Source: Gracilaria gracilis (Eukaryota; Rhodophyta; Florideophyceae; Gracilariales; Gracilariaceae). Taken from it: a DNA stretch of 64,000 bases. Below the pieces are notes generated by a model. That model did no database searches and had not been told where the DNA came from. It saw only the letters and a list, made by a program, of their open reading frames with translations. Numbering within the stretch: the stretch's first letter is position 1; the number at the start of each line of letters is the position of its first letter. This document shows, one piece after another, positions 1 through 10,639 of the stretch. The translations under genes were made by a program, and so were the position numbers. The stretch lies in NCBI GenBank assembly GCA_030374805.1, contig JARGSG010000212.1:124001-188000 (forward strand), read 5' to 3'.

Positions 1-760
1 TCTCTTCAGTAAACTTCGGTTTTTACGTTCACCCACTCCCAAAACCAGCGGGAGCGACACCGAGCGACCAAGAGACCGAGAACGGGGACCTGTCCTAGTT
101 ACTCCACAGTGGTTTCGAACATGAATGGTACATCCATTCGATCGTTACTCCCTCCTCGAGAGTACCGTGAAAACACCGTTTCGATACGGAAAACGGTGCG
201 GGTGATAACAGACCCAGGGGCGGGGGGACACAAACACAAAGCAAAGGGGACACATCGGAAAGTGCTCTCGAGAGTACCAGCCCAACACGCTGCGTAGCGG
301 TAGAAGGCAAGAGTCCATAGTAAACACACAAGCTTTGCACAATAGCAACGATAAAGCTGAGACGTGTAGCAAGTAGAAGCCACAGCGCGACCAAAAATAT
401 AGGCCTAGTGCTGGCAGGAACTGGCACGAAACGACAACAGAGAAGTAGAAGCTCCCTCTCTCAGGACCGAACGTAGGTCACCTGCGGGGAACAACACCTC
501 TAAGGCCGAGGCACAAGACGAACCCGAGCGATGGGTAGTGCAATTCAAGCGCTTGTCGGGAAAAGCGGGAGACCAAGCCGCTAAAGGAAAAGGAAAGGGT
601 TAAGAGGGAGGAAGAAAACGACAGGGGAAAGCAGGACAGAATTTGCCGTGAAGAAAGGCGGGGGCTCATCTTCAAAGGGGAAGTGGTCTGGCCGGAGTTG
701 GTCAGGAGGCGACCAACTTCGCCCTTTTATAGACAACTATTGCACCAAAATGAGGTGCCA

Positions 761-886
761 ACTTACCCTTGACAAGTCCTCAGCGCGGGCCATCAGGAGC
801 CGACTTACCATTGACAAGCCCTCAGCGCGGGCCATCAGGTGCCGACTTACCCTTGACAAGTCCTCCGCGCGAGCGGTAAGCAGCTT
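761..886. repeat. 42-bp tandem repeat, three copies per satellite unit
   Basis: Three units of 42 bp start at 761, 803 and 845, each with the core acttacc-ttgacaag followed by cctc-gcgcg. Equivalent triplets occur at 2983-3108, 5027-5152 and 7071-7196. Because 42 is a multiple of three, the repeat is in frame in one + strand reading (648-926) and would encode a 14-residue repeat of the form RLTLDKSSARAI. The reading is kept in all four satellite units, but they are too similar for this to show selection. Confidence 0.85.
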
Positions 887-1297
887 TCTTACCGTAATTC
901 TCAACCGCAAACGCAAGTACGACTAACTTGTAGCTACGAAGCCTCTCTACTCTCTACTTAACCGCGTGGGACGGTTGGAACCGTCGCCTGTTGGCGTACA
1001 AATACCGATAAAGTGTGAGGTCCGCCTGGTAGAGGGAGCGCGCGAGGGCTCAACCTAAAGGGGAAAAACAAACAACCAATATGGTAGTAGGGCACCTGAA
1101 ACCCGCAGGGGCAAACGGCGCGGCAACTAGTCTAGACCGTGTAGGTGTACGGTAGTAGACGTCGACGCGTGGTAAAACCTGAATAGTAATAGAGTAGCAA
1201 GTGACCAAGATGATATAGTTACTGCCCTAATGGTGCCTGACTTTACAATACCCAAGGGGGAAGGCGAGGTGCACCAACGCCGATCTCCCATGCGGGC

Positions 1298-1370
1298 ATG
1301 ACGTCATTGGCTGCGCCCATGACCTACTGTCATGGGCCAGCAATGCTAAACTATCCTAGACTATAAATTA
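1298..1370 (+). promoter_or_regulatory. CRE + inverted CCAAT + TATA-like block in satellite unit
   Basis: The palindrome atgacgtcat (1298-1307) overlaps attgg (1306-1310, an inverted CCAAT box). A TATA-like ctataaatta follows at 1361-1370, and the first downstream ATG is at 1503. The block recurs at 3520-3592, 5564-5636 and 7608-7680 with the motifs unchanged. Spacing resembles an RNA polymerase II promoter. That it drives transcription is inference. Confidence 0.45.
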
Positions 1371-1643
1371 GAGATTAGAAATTATGAAATACAGAATACC
1401 AATAGGGTACAGTGCAACCAGCAAGGCGCACCAGTAGACCCACGTGGCACCAACCCATTGAGGTCTCATTGTACTACACCTGTGGCTTTTCCATCACCTG
1501 CAATGTCTTCCCCCATATCCACCACCTCAAGTGACGAATCGATGTCCGATGCCCCCGTCCTTGACTTGGAGTCTGCCGAGGGCCCCAGCAGTGTCGAGAA
1601 GTTTGTGATTGGTGGGTCCGACGCGCCTGCCACCGACCGATTG

Positions 1644-2177
1644 GCGGTGGGAATGATGCACCGTTGCAGCCAGCTCCTATTGGCCCTTGCCCGTGGAATC
1701 CGCCACGTGTCACGCCAGGTGCGTGACGCGCTGACTTCGTCGCCGTGGACTTATGCCGCAGGTGTCCGTGACGGCCTGCGCTTCGCTCCGCAGGCACGTC
1801 GCTACGGGAACCCGGGACCCAGCGGTGGGAATGATGCACCGTTGCAGCGAGCGCCTATTGGCCCTTGCCCGTGGAATCCGCCACGTGTCACGCGAGGTGC
1901 GTGACGCGCTGACTTTGTCACCGTGGACTTACGCCGCAGGTGTCCGTGGCGGCCTGCGCTTCGCTACGCGGGCGCGTCGCTACGGGAACCCGGGCCCCAT
2001 CGGTGAGAATGATGGCCCGTTGCAACGAGCGCCTATTGGCCCTTGCCCGTGCAATCCGCCAAGTGTCACGCGAGGTGCGTGACGCGCTGACTTTGTCGCC
2101 GTGCACTAACGCCGCAGAGGTCCGTGACGGCCTGCGCTTCGCTACGCAGGCGCTCGCTACGGGAACCCGAGACCCAT
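1644..2177. repeat. 178-bp subrepeat, three copies
   Basis: Marker tggcccttgcccgtg occurs at 1681, 1859 and 2037, exactly 178 bp apart. Each copy contains cacgtgtcacg or a close variant (an E-box-like CACGTG core) and several tgacgcgctgac-type steps. 178 is not a multiple of three, so a reading frame entering the array changes frame in each copy, which argues against a coding role. Confidence 0.93.
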
Positions 2178-2222
2178 ACCCAACCTGCTTACAGATCTGG
2201 AGGCATACCTGACGTCTTAGAT

Positions 2223-4266
2223 TCTCTTCAGTAAACTTCGGTTTTTACGTTCACCCACTCCCAAAACCAGCGGGAGCGACACCGAGCGACCAAGAGACCG
2301 AGAACGGGGACCTGTCCTAGTTACTCCACAGTGGTTTCGAACATGAATGGTACATCCATTCGATCGTTACTCCCTCCTCGAGAGTACCGTGAAAACACCG
2401 TTTCGATACGGAAAACGGTGCGGGTGATAACAGACCCAGGGGCGGGGGGACACAAACACAAAGCAAAGGGGACACATCGGAAAGTGCTCTCGAGAGTACC
2501 AGCCCAACACGCTGCGTAGCGGTAGAAGGCAAGAGTCCATAGTAAACACACAAGCTTTGCACAATAGCAACGATAAAGCTGAGAGGTGTAGCAAGTAGAA
2601 GCCACAGCACGACCAAAAATATAGGCCTAGTGCTGGCAGGAACTGGCACGAAACGACAACAGAGAAGTAGAAGCTCCCTCTCTCAGGACCGAACGTAGGT
2701 CACCTGCGGGGAACAACATCTCTAAGGCCGAGGCACAAGACGAACCCGAGCGATGGGTAGTGCAATTCAAGCGCTTGTCGGGAAAAGCGGGAGACCAAGC
2801 CGCTAAAGGAAAAGGAAAGGGTTAAGAGGGAGGAAGAAAACGACAGGGGAAAGCAGGACAGAATTTGCCGTGAAGAAAGGCGGGGGCTCATCTTCAAAGG
2901 GGAAGTGGTCTGGCCGGAGTTGGTCAGGAGGCGACCAACTTCGCCCTTTTATAGACAACTATTGCACCAAAATGAGGTGCCAATTTACCCTTGACAAGTC
3001 CTCAGCGCGGGCCATCAGGAGCCGACTTACCATTGACAAGCCCTCAGCGCGGGCCATCAGGTGCCGACTTACCCTTGACAAGTCCTCCGCGCGAGCGGTA
3101 AGCAGCTTTCTTACCGTAATTCTCAACCGCAAACGCAAGTACGACTAACTTGTAGCTACGAAGCCTCTCTACTCTCTACTTAACCGCGTGGGACGGTTGG
3201 AACCGTCGCCTGTTGGCGTGCAAATACCGATAAAGTGTGAGGTCCGCCTGGTAGAGGGAGCGCGCGAGGGCTCAGCCTAAAGGGGAAAAACAAACAACCA
3301 ATATGGTAGTAGGGCACCTGAAACCCGCAGGGGCAAACGGCGTGGCAACTAGTCTAGACCGTGTAGGTGTACGAAAGTAGACGTCGACGCGCGGTAAAAC
3401 CTGAATAGTAATAGAGTAGCAAGTGACCAAGATGATATAGTTACTGCCCTAATGGTGCCTGACTTTACAATACCCAAGGGGGAAGGCGAGGTGCACCAAC
3501 GCCGATCTCCCATGCGGGCATGACGTCATTGGCTGCGCCCATGACCTACTGCCATGGGCCAGCAATGCTAAACTATCCTAGACTATAAATTAGAGATTAG
3601 AAATTATGAAATACAGAATACCAATAGGGTACAGTGCAACCAGCAAGGCGCACCAGTAGACCCACGTGGCACCAACCCATTGAGGTCTCATTGTACTACA
3701 CCTGTGGCTTTTCCATCACCTGCAATGTCTTCCCCCATATCCACCACCTCAAGTGACGAATCGATGTCCGACGCCCCCGTCCTTGACTTGGAGTCTGCCG
3801 AGGGCCCCAGCAGTGTCGAGAAGTTTGTGATTGGTGGGTCCGACGCGCCTGCCACCGACCGATTGGCGGTGGGAATGATGCTCCGTTGCAGCCAGCTCCT
3901 ATTGGCCCTTGCCCGTGGAATCCGCCACGTGTCACGCCAGGTGCGTGACGCGCTGACTTTGTCGCCGTGGACTTACGCCGCAGGTGTCCGTGACGGCCTG
4001 CGCTTCGCTACGCGGGCGCGTCGCTACGGGAACCCGGGCCCCATCGGTGAGAATGATGGCCCGTTGCAACGAGCGCCTATTGGCCCTTGCCCGTGCAATC
4101 CGCCAAGTGTCACGCGAGGTGCGTGACGCGCTGACTTTGTCGCCGTGCACTAACGCCGCAGAGGTCCGTGACGGCCTGCGCTTCGCTACGCAGGCGCTCG
4201 CTACGGGAACCCGAGACCCATACCCAACCTGCTTACAGATCTGGAGGCATACCTGACGTCTTAGAT
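2223..4266. repeat. Satellite unit 2 (2044 bp, two 178-bp subrepeats)
   Basis: Same organisation as unit 1 but with one 178-bp subrepeat fewer, which accounts exactly for the shorter period. It shares several private variants with unit 3, for example the C in actgccatggg where units 1 and 4 have T. This suggests that units 2 and 3 arose by duplication of one another. Confidence 0.95.
3866..4221. repeat. 178-bp subrepeat, two copies
   Basis: Marker positions 3903 and 4081, one copy fewer than in unit 1. The loss or gain is exactly one 178-bp period, the signature of unequal exchange. Confidence 0.93.
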
Positions 4267-6310
4267 TCTCTTCAGTAAACTTCGGTTTTTACATTCACCC
4301 ACTCCCAAAACCAGCGGGAGCGACACCGAGCGACCAAGAGACCGAGAACGGGGACCTGTCCTAGTTACTCCACAGTGGTTTCGAACATGAATGGTACATC
4401 CATTCGATCGTTACTCCCTCCTCGAGAGTACCGTGAAAACACCGTTTCGATACGGAAAACGGTGCGGGTGATAACAGACCCAGGGGCGGGGGGACACAAA
4501 CACAAAGCAAAGGGGACACATCGGAAAGTGCTCTCGAGAGTACCAGCCCAACACGCTGCGTAGCGGTAGAAGGCAAGAGTCCATAGTAAACACACAAGCT
4601 TTGCACAATAGCAACGATAAAGCTGAGAGGTGTAGCAAGTAGAAGCCACAGCACGACCAAAAATATAGGCCTAGTGCTGGCAGGAACTGGCACGAAACGA
4701 CAACAGAGAAGTAGAAGCTCCCTCTCTCAGGACCGAACGTAGGTCACCTGCGGGGAACAACATCTCTAAGGCCGAGGCACAAGACGAACCCGAGCGATGG
4801 GTAGTGCAATTCAAGCGCTTGTCGGGAAAAGCGGGAGACCAAGCCGCTAAAGGAAAAGGAAAGGGTTAAGAGGGAGGAAGAAAACGACAGGGGAAAGCAG
4901 GACAGAATTTGCCGTGAAGAAAGGCGGGGGCTCATCTTCAAAGGGGAAGTGGTCTGGCCGGAGTTGGTCAGGAGGCGACCAACTTCGCCCTTTTATAGAC
5001 AACTATTGCACCAAAATGAGGTGCCAATTTACCCTTGACAAGTCCTCAGCGCGGGCCATCAGGAGCCGACTTACCATTGACAAGCCCTCAGCGCGGGCCA
5101 TCAGGTGCCGACTTACCCTTGACAAGTCCTCCGCGCGAGCGGTAAGCAGCTTTCTTACCGTAATTCTCAACCGCAAACGCAAGTACGACTAACTTGTAGC
5201 TACGAAGCCTCTCTACTCTCTACTTAACCGCGTGGGACGGTTGGAACCGTCGCCTGTTGGCGTACAAATACCGATAAAGTGTGAGGTCCGCCTGGTAGAG
5301 GGAGCGCGCGAGGGCTCAACCTAAAGGGGAAAAACAAACAACCAATATGGTAGTAGGGCACCTGAAACCCGCAGGGGCAAACGGCGGGGCAACTAGTCTA
5401 GACCGTGTAGGTGTACGGTAGTAGACGTCGACGCGCGGTAAAACCTGAATAGTAATAGAGTAGCAAGTGACCAAGATGATATAGTTACTGCCCTAATGGT
5501 GCCTGACTTTACAATACCCAAGGGGGAAGGCGAGGTGCACCAACGCCGATCTCCCATGCGGGCATGACGTCATTGGCTGCGCCCATGACCTACTGCCATG
5601 GGCCAGCAATGCTAAACTATCCTAGACTATAAATTAGAGATTAGAAATTATGAAATACAGAATACCAATAGGGTACAGTGCAACCAGCAAGGCGCACCAG
5701 TAGACCCACGTGGCACCAACCCATTGAGGTCGCATTGTACTACACCTGTGGCTTTTCCATCACCTGCAATGTCTTCCCCCATATCCACCACCTCATGTGA
5801 CGAATCGATGTCCGACGCCCCCGTCCTTGACTTGGAGTCTGCCGAGGGCCCCAGCAGTGTCGAGAAGTTTGTGATTGGTGGGTCCGACGCGCCTGCCACC
5901 GACCGATTGGCGGTGGGAATGATGCTCCGTTGCAGCCAGCTCCTATTGGCCCTTGCCCGTGGAATCCGCCACGTGTCACGCCAGGTGCGTGACGCGCTGA
6001 CTTTGTCGCCGTGGACTTACGCCGCAGGTGTCCGTGACGGCCTGCGCTTCGCTACGCGGGCGCGTCGCTACGGGAACCCGGGCCCCATCGGTGAGAATGA
6101 TGGCCCGTTGCAACGAGCGCCTATTGGCCCTTGCCCGTGCAATCCGCCAAGTGTCACGCGAGGTGCGTGACGCGCTGACTTTGTCGCCGTGCACTTACGC
6201 CGCAGAGGTCCGTGACGGCCTGCGCTTCGCTACGCAGGCGCTCGCTACGGGAACCCGAGACCCATACCCAACCTGCTTACAGATCTGGAGGCATACCTGA
6301 CGTCTTAGAT
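4267..6310. repeat. Satellite unit 3 (2044 bp, two 178-bp subrepeats)
   Basis: Same length and subrepeat number as unit 2 and closest to it by eye. The 42-bp repeats lie at 5027-5152, the promoter-like block at 5564-5636 and the 178-bp repeats at 5910-6265. Confidence 0.95.
5910..6265. repeat. 178-bp subrepeat, two copies
   Basis: Second two-copy version, in unit 3, nearly identical to that of unit 2. Confidence 0.92.
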
Positions 6311-8533
6311 TCTCTTCAGTAAACTTCGGTTTTTACATTCACCCACTCCCAAAACCAGCGGGAGCGACACCGAGCGACCAAGAGACCGAGAACGGGGACC
6401 TGTCCTAGTTACTCCACAGTGGTTTCAAACATGAATGGTACATCCATTCGATCGTTACTCCCTCCTCGAGAGTACCGTGAAAACACCGTTTCGATACGGA
6501 AAACGGTGCGGGTGATAACAGACCCAGGGGCGGGGGGACACAAACACAAAGCAAAGGGGACACATCGGAAAGTGCTCTCGAGAGTACCAGCCCAACACGC
6601 TGCGTAGCGGTAGAAGGCAAGAGTCCATAGTAAACACACAAGCTTTGCACAATAGCAACGATAAAGCTGAGAGGTGTAGCAAGTAGAAGCCACAGCGCGA
6701 CCAAAAATATAGGCCTAGTGCTGGCAGGAACTGGCACGAAACGACAACAGAGAAGTAGAAGCTCCCTCTCTCAGGACCGAACGTAGGTCACCTGCGGGGA
6801 ACAACATCTCTAAGGCCGAGGCACAAGACGAACCCGAGCGATGGGTAGTGCAATTCAAGCGCTTGTCGGGAAAAGCGGGAGACCAAGCCGCTAAAGGAAA
6901 AGGAAAGGGTTAAGAGGGAGGAAGAAAACGACAGGGGAAAGCAGGACAGAATTTGCCGTGAAGAAAGGCGGGGGCTCATCTTCAAAGGGGAAGTGGTCTG
7001 GCCGGAGTTGGTCAGGAGGCGACCAACTTCGCCCTTTTATAGACAACTATTGCACCAAAATGAGGTGCCAACTTACACTTGACAAGTCCTCAGCGCGGGC
7101 CATCAGGAGCCGACTTACCATTGACAAGCCCTCAGCGCGGGCCATCAGGTGCCGACTTACCCTTGACAAGTCCTCCGCGCGAGCGGTAAGCAGCTTTCTT
7201 ACCGTAATTCTCAACCGCAAACGCAAGTACGACTAACTTGTAGCTACGAAGCCTCTCTACTCTCTACTTGACCGCGTGGGACGGTTGGAACCGTCGCCTG
7301 TTGGCGTGCAAATACCGATAAAGTGTGAGGTCCGCCTGGTAGAGGGAGCGCGCGAGGGCTCAGCCTAAAGGGGAAAAACAAACAACCAATATGGTAGTAG
7401 GGCACCTGAAACCCGCAGGGGCAAACGGCGCGGCAACTAGTCTAGACCGTGTAGGTGTACGAAAGTAGACGTCGACGCGCGGTAAAACCTGAATAGTAAT
7501 AGAGTAGCAAGTGACCAAGATGATATAGTTACTGCCCTAATGGTGCCTGACTTTACAATACCCAAGGGGGAAGGCGAGGTGCACCAACGCCGATCTCCCA
7601 TGCGGGCATGACGTCATTGGCTGCGCCCATGACCTACTGTCATGGGCCAGCAATGCTAAACTATCCTAGACTATAAATTAGAGATTAGAAATTATGAAAT
7701 ACAGAATACCAATAGGGTACAGTGCAACCAGCAAGGCGCACCAGTAGACCCACGTGGCACCAACCCATTGAGGTCTCATTGTACTACACCTGTGGCTTTT
7801 CCATCACCTGCAACGTCTTCCCCCATATCCACCACCTCAAGTGACGAATCGATGTCCCACGCCCCCGTCCTTGACTTGGAGTCTGCCGAGGGCCCCAGCA
7901 GTGTCGAGAAGTTTGTGATTGGTGGGTCCGACGCGCCTGCCACCGACCGATTGGCGGTGGGAATGATGCACAGTTGCAGCCAGCTCCTATTGGCCCTTGC
8001 CCGTGGAATCCGCCACGTGTCACGCCAGGTGCGTGACGCGCTGACTTCGTCGCCGTGGACTTATGCCGCAGGTGTCCGTGACGGCCTGCGCTTCGCTACG
8101 CAGGCACGTCGCTACGGGAACCCGGGACCCAGCGGTGGGAATGATGCACCGTTGCAGCGAGCGCCTATTGGCCCTTGCCCGTGGAATCCGCCACGTGTCA
8201 CGCGAGGTGCGTGACGCGCTGACTTTGTCGCCGTGGACTTACGCCGCAGGTGTCCGTGACGGCCTGCGCTTCGCTACGCAGGCACGTCGCTACGGGAACC
8301 CGGGACCCAGCGGTGGGAATGATGCACCGTTGCAGCGAGCGCCTATTGGCCCTTGCCCGTGGAATCCGTCACGTGTCACGCGAGGTACGTGACGCGCTGA
8401 CTTTGTCACCGTGGACTTACGCCGCAGGTGTCCGTGGCGGCCTGCGCTTCGCTACGCAGGCGCGTCGCTACGGGAACCCGGGACCCATACCCAACCTGCT
8501 TACAGATCTGGAGGCATACCTGACGTCTTAGAT
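6311..8533. repeat. Satellite unit 4 (2223 bp, three 178-bp subrepeats)
   Basis: Last complete unit. Like unit 1 it holds three 178-bp subrepeats (7954-8487). The ATG of the short possible reading frame that follows the TATA-like block in the other units is ACG here. About 30 bp of a diverged fifth unit follow (to about 8563, containing aataaac), after which similarity stops. This is the right edge of the array. Confidence 0.93.
7954..8487. repeat. 178-bp subrepeat, three copies
   Basis: Marker positions 7991, 8169 and 8347. The middle copy here is closer to its own neighbours than to the middle copy of unit 1, consistent with homogenisation within the array. Confidence 0.93.
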
Positions 8534-8563
8534 TCTCTGCAATAAACTTCCGTTTTTACGTTC

Positions 8564-8979
8564 ACAATACTGTCATCGAAATTCAAAAGTATCCATAAAC
8601 CATTTTCTCGATAGCTCGTAGTTTGGAAGGACTGACGCTTCGAACGCTTACAACCTGATTCTGCACTGTAAACCCCGTTCCTGACACACCAAAGACCACA
8701 AAAAGATCACACATAGAGCCAGAAACAGATACTATTGTTAGAGCAAGTCAACCACTGGCGTATTTTTTACACCGCAAAAGGCCGAAATACAGCGCCAATT
8801 TTTAAAAACTGGGATGGCCACCCTACTGGTTTCGGTCATTCACCGGATTCCACAGGTACATATATGACCCTCCTACTCCAAGCTCCCGACCGGCGCCGAT
8901 TCTCGAACTGGCTCGAGCATTTACGGTCACGTGCTTTGTACTCATCTTCTTTCCATCGTACACATTGTTTCTTGTTCTC
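8564..8979. other. Flank between satellite and Harbinger transposase
   Basis: About 0.4 kb upstream of the transposase. It should contain the promoter and left end of the PIF/Harbinger element. No terminal inverted repeat matching the right side could be found by eye, and no TATA box stands out. Confidence 0.4.
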
Positions 8980-10398
8980 ATGGATGTCTCGAGAGTTGCC
9001 AAGCGCCGAAGACAGCTAAACCTGCTCCTAGCAAAGGTTTTACAAACACTGAATGTCGTTTGTGCTGCTGCAGCTACTACTTCAAACCACTACATATCGC
9101 AGGAAAAAGTTCCAAGCATTAAATGGCAAAGACGTCGACGTGGAGCGAGAAACATTAGACGCGGAAGCAGTACATGGATAACTGACTATCTGGGATCAAA
9201 CCCAGTGTTTAGCAGAAAACAATTTCGTAAGCGCTTTCGTATTCCAAAAGGTATATTTCTTCACATTCTGAAAGATCTCACTGACACGTTTCCTGATATA
9301 TGGAAAACCAGGCAAAATGCGGCTAAACAGAGCGGTGTGCCAAGCGAGATAAGGGTTCTAGCTTGTTTACGCAGGTTGGGGACGGCCCGCTCTTTCGATG
9401 ACTTAGATGACGGTGCACGAATGTCGGCAGAAATATTACGTCAGTACTTTGAACATTTCTGCAGACACATTGTGGAGTTGTACGGAAGTAGTTTCTTGAA
9501 CAGAAGACCAAGTAGGGCGGAGTTGGATGCAATTCAAGATCGATATACGGCATTTGGTTTTGCCAGATGTATTGGTGCTGTAAATTGCAGTAAACTGGAA
9601 TGGAAGAATTGCCCGTATTCGTTGAAGGGCCAATACCACAATTCGAAGGAGAGCAAACTTACCACTTTAGAAATTGAAGCATGGTGCGACAGAGATTTAT
9701 ACATATGGCATTGGTTCGCGGGAAGATGTGGCACCAACAACGACCAGACAATGCTACCTGTTTCACCTCTTTTCAATGACACACTGAATGATACGCATAA
9801 GTTCCGGCTCTCAACTGACTATAGAATTCCTGCGTCTACGGCGATGCGAGAACTACCATATTATCTAGCAGATGGTATTTATCCCGACTGTCCGTTAGTT
9901 GCGAAACCACTCCATCACCCCTCCAACGATGGGCAAACATGGTATACAAAGCGACAGGAAGGACTACGCAAGGGTAAAGAGCGTGCCTTCAGAGTGATTC
10001 AGGCTCGGTTTTTTGTGATGATACGTGAGAACTATCAGTGGTACAAAGAAGATATAGTACTGGTGAGTCAAACATGTCTAATTCTACACAACATGATTGT
10101 TCGTATGAATCAAAATGGGAAGTTTAGAGACGATGAGGCAGAAGAAGGTGCAGTTCTAGACATTGTGGGGGAGATGTATGAAATGGAGCAAGAATATGCA
10201 AATACAGGACGTGCTGAGAACGAGCAACACAATTTAGAACGCGAGGAAGAGACACAAAGCACATCGATGGATTGGGAAGCATTTGGTATAAAAGAGCGCT
10301 ACATGACAACGACAACGGCATTTAGAGAATTACAAGCGGACTTGATTGAAAGTGTGAAAGCTACGAAGAATACCACATACAGTAGGACATATAAATAG
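8980..10398 (+). CDS. PIF/Harbinger-type transposase, catalytic Asp replaced
   Basis: Intact ORF of 472 residues from ATG 8980; the frame is open further up but without ATG. It is a DDE transposase of the PIF/Harbinger (DDE_Tnp_4) family, which cuts and pastes element DNA in the nucleus. An N-terminal helical region (about residues 60-140) precedes the core. The family block GAVNC...LEWKNCP lies near residues 199-212, DLYIWHWFAGRCGTNND near 239-255 and GKERAF near 332-337. The second and third catalytic residues, D255 and E334, are present. The first, normally Asp in the G-x-x-D-C motif, is Asn (N202; codon AAT at 9583-9585). The change of a catalytic residue in an otherwise uninterrupted frame suggests loss of catalysis, either very recent or with the protein kept for another use. 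A Myb-like partner gene lies tail to tail downstream, as is usual for this superfamily. Confidence 0.88.
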   Translation: MDVSRVAKRRRQLNLLLAKVLQTLNVVCAAAATTSNHYISQEKVPSIKWQRRRRGARNIRRGSSTWITDYLGSNPVFSRKQFRKRFRIPKGIFLHILKDLTDTFPDIWKTRQNAAKQSGVPSEIRVLACLRRLGTARSFDDLDDGARMSAEILRQYFEHFCRHIVELYGSSFLNRRPSRAELDAIQDRYTAFGFARCIGAVNCSKLEWKNCPYSLKGQYHNSKESKLTTLEIEAWCDRDLYIWHWFAGRCGTNNDQTMLPVSPLFNDTLNDTHKFRLSTDYRIPASTAMRELPYYLADGIYPDCPLVAKPLHHPSNDGQTWYTKRQEGLRKGKERAFRVIQARFFVMIRENYQWYKEDIVLVSQTCLILHNMIVRMNQNGKFRDDEAEEGAVLDIVGEMYEMEQEYANTGRAENEQHNLEREEETQSTSMDWEAFGIKERYMTTTTAFRELQADLIESVKATKNTTYSRTYK

Positions 10399-10419
10399 CG
10401 AGAAAAGTAGAAAGATTTA

Positions 10420-10480
10420 ATGAAGGGACCCCCCGGAATAGCTTTAGCCGGGGAGGGTCCCGACTGAGAGCTTCCTTCAT
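10420..10480. terminator. Long GC-rich hairpin between convergent genes
   Basis: gggaccccccgg (10425-10436) pairs with ccggggagggtccc (10448-10461), with a small bulge and an 11-nt loop. An outer arm, atgaa (10420-10424), pairs with ttcat (10476-10480). It lies 22 bp after the transposase stop and 160 bp before the end of the Myb-like gene. A role in 3' end formation or insulation is inference; it could also be a remnant of a foldback insertion. Confidence 0.5.
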
Positions 10481-10639
10481 CGCCATTTAATGGAGATCGA
10501 TGACATTTTGCGTACGTTCCACGCAATATCGCGCGTTATAGATTAAGTGGCCATCGAGGCAAGGGGAGCGCAAGAGCAGCGACGACTGCTGCTAAAACTA
10601 CCCCGCGTTGTCCCTTTATTGTTCTCTATCATGTCAATC

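Larger units (their letters stand above)
1..2222. repeat. Satellite unit 1 (2222 bp, three 178-bp subrepeats)
   Basis: First of four head-to-tail units. The phase is set at tctcttcagtaaacttcgg, which recurs at 2223, 4267 and 6311. Units are nearly identical, differing by scattered single bases. Internal order: a 5' segment with no clear feature, three 42-bp repeats (761-886), a CRE/CCAAT/TATA-like block (1298-1370), a short possible reading frame from ATG 1503, then three 178-bp repeats (1644-2177). The array probably continues to the left of the window, since the window begins inside it. No rRNA, tRNA or recognisable protein is seen in the unit. Confidence 0.95.

Noticed and set aside
95-427. 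Minus-strand frames conserved in all four satellite units
   Set aside because: The units are almost identical, so shared frames are expected; composition and lack of any motif suggest shadows.
1458-1904. 148-codon frame in each satellite unit as a protein gene
   Set aside because: Its upstream start is TTG, and it runs into the 178-bp repeats, whose length shifts the frame each copy; the C-terminal half is just one of three readings of the same repeat.
1-8533. Satellite as rDNA intergenic spacer or CRISPR-like array
   Set aside because: No rRNA or 5S sequence adjoins it, and the repeats are contiguous without unique spacers; the window is eukaryotic.
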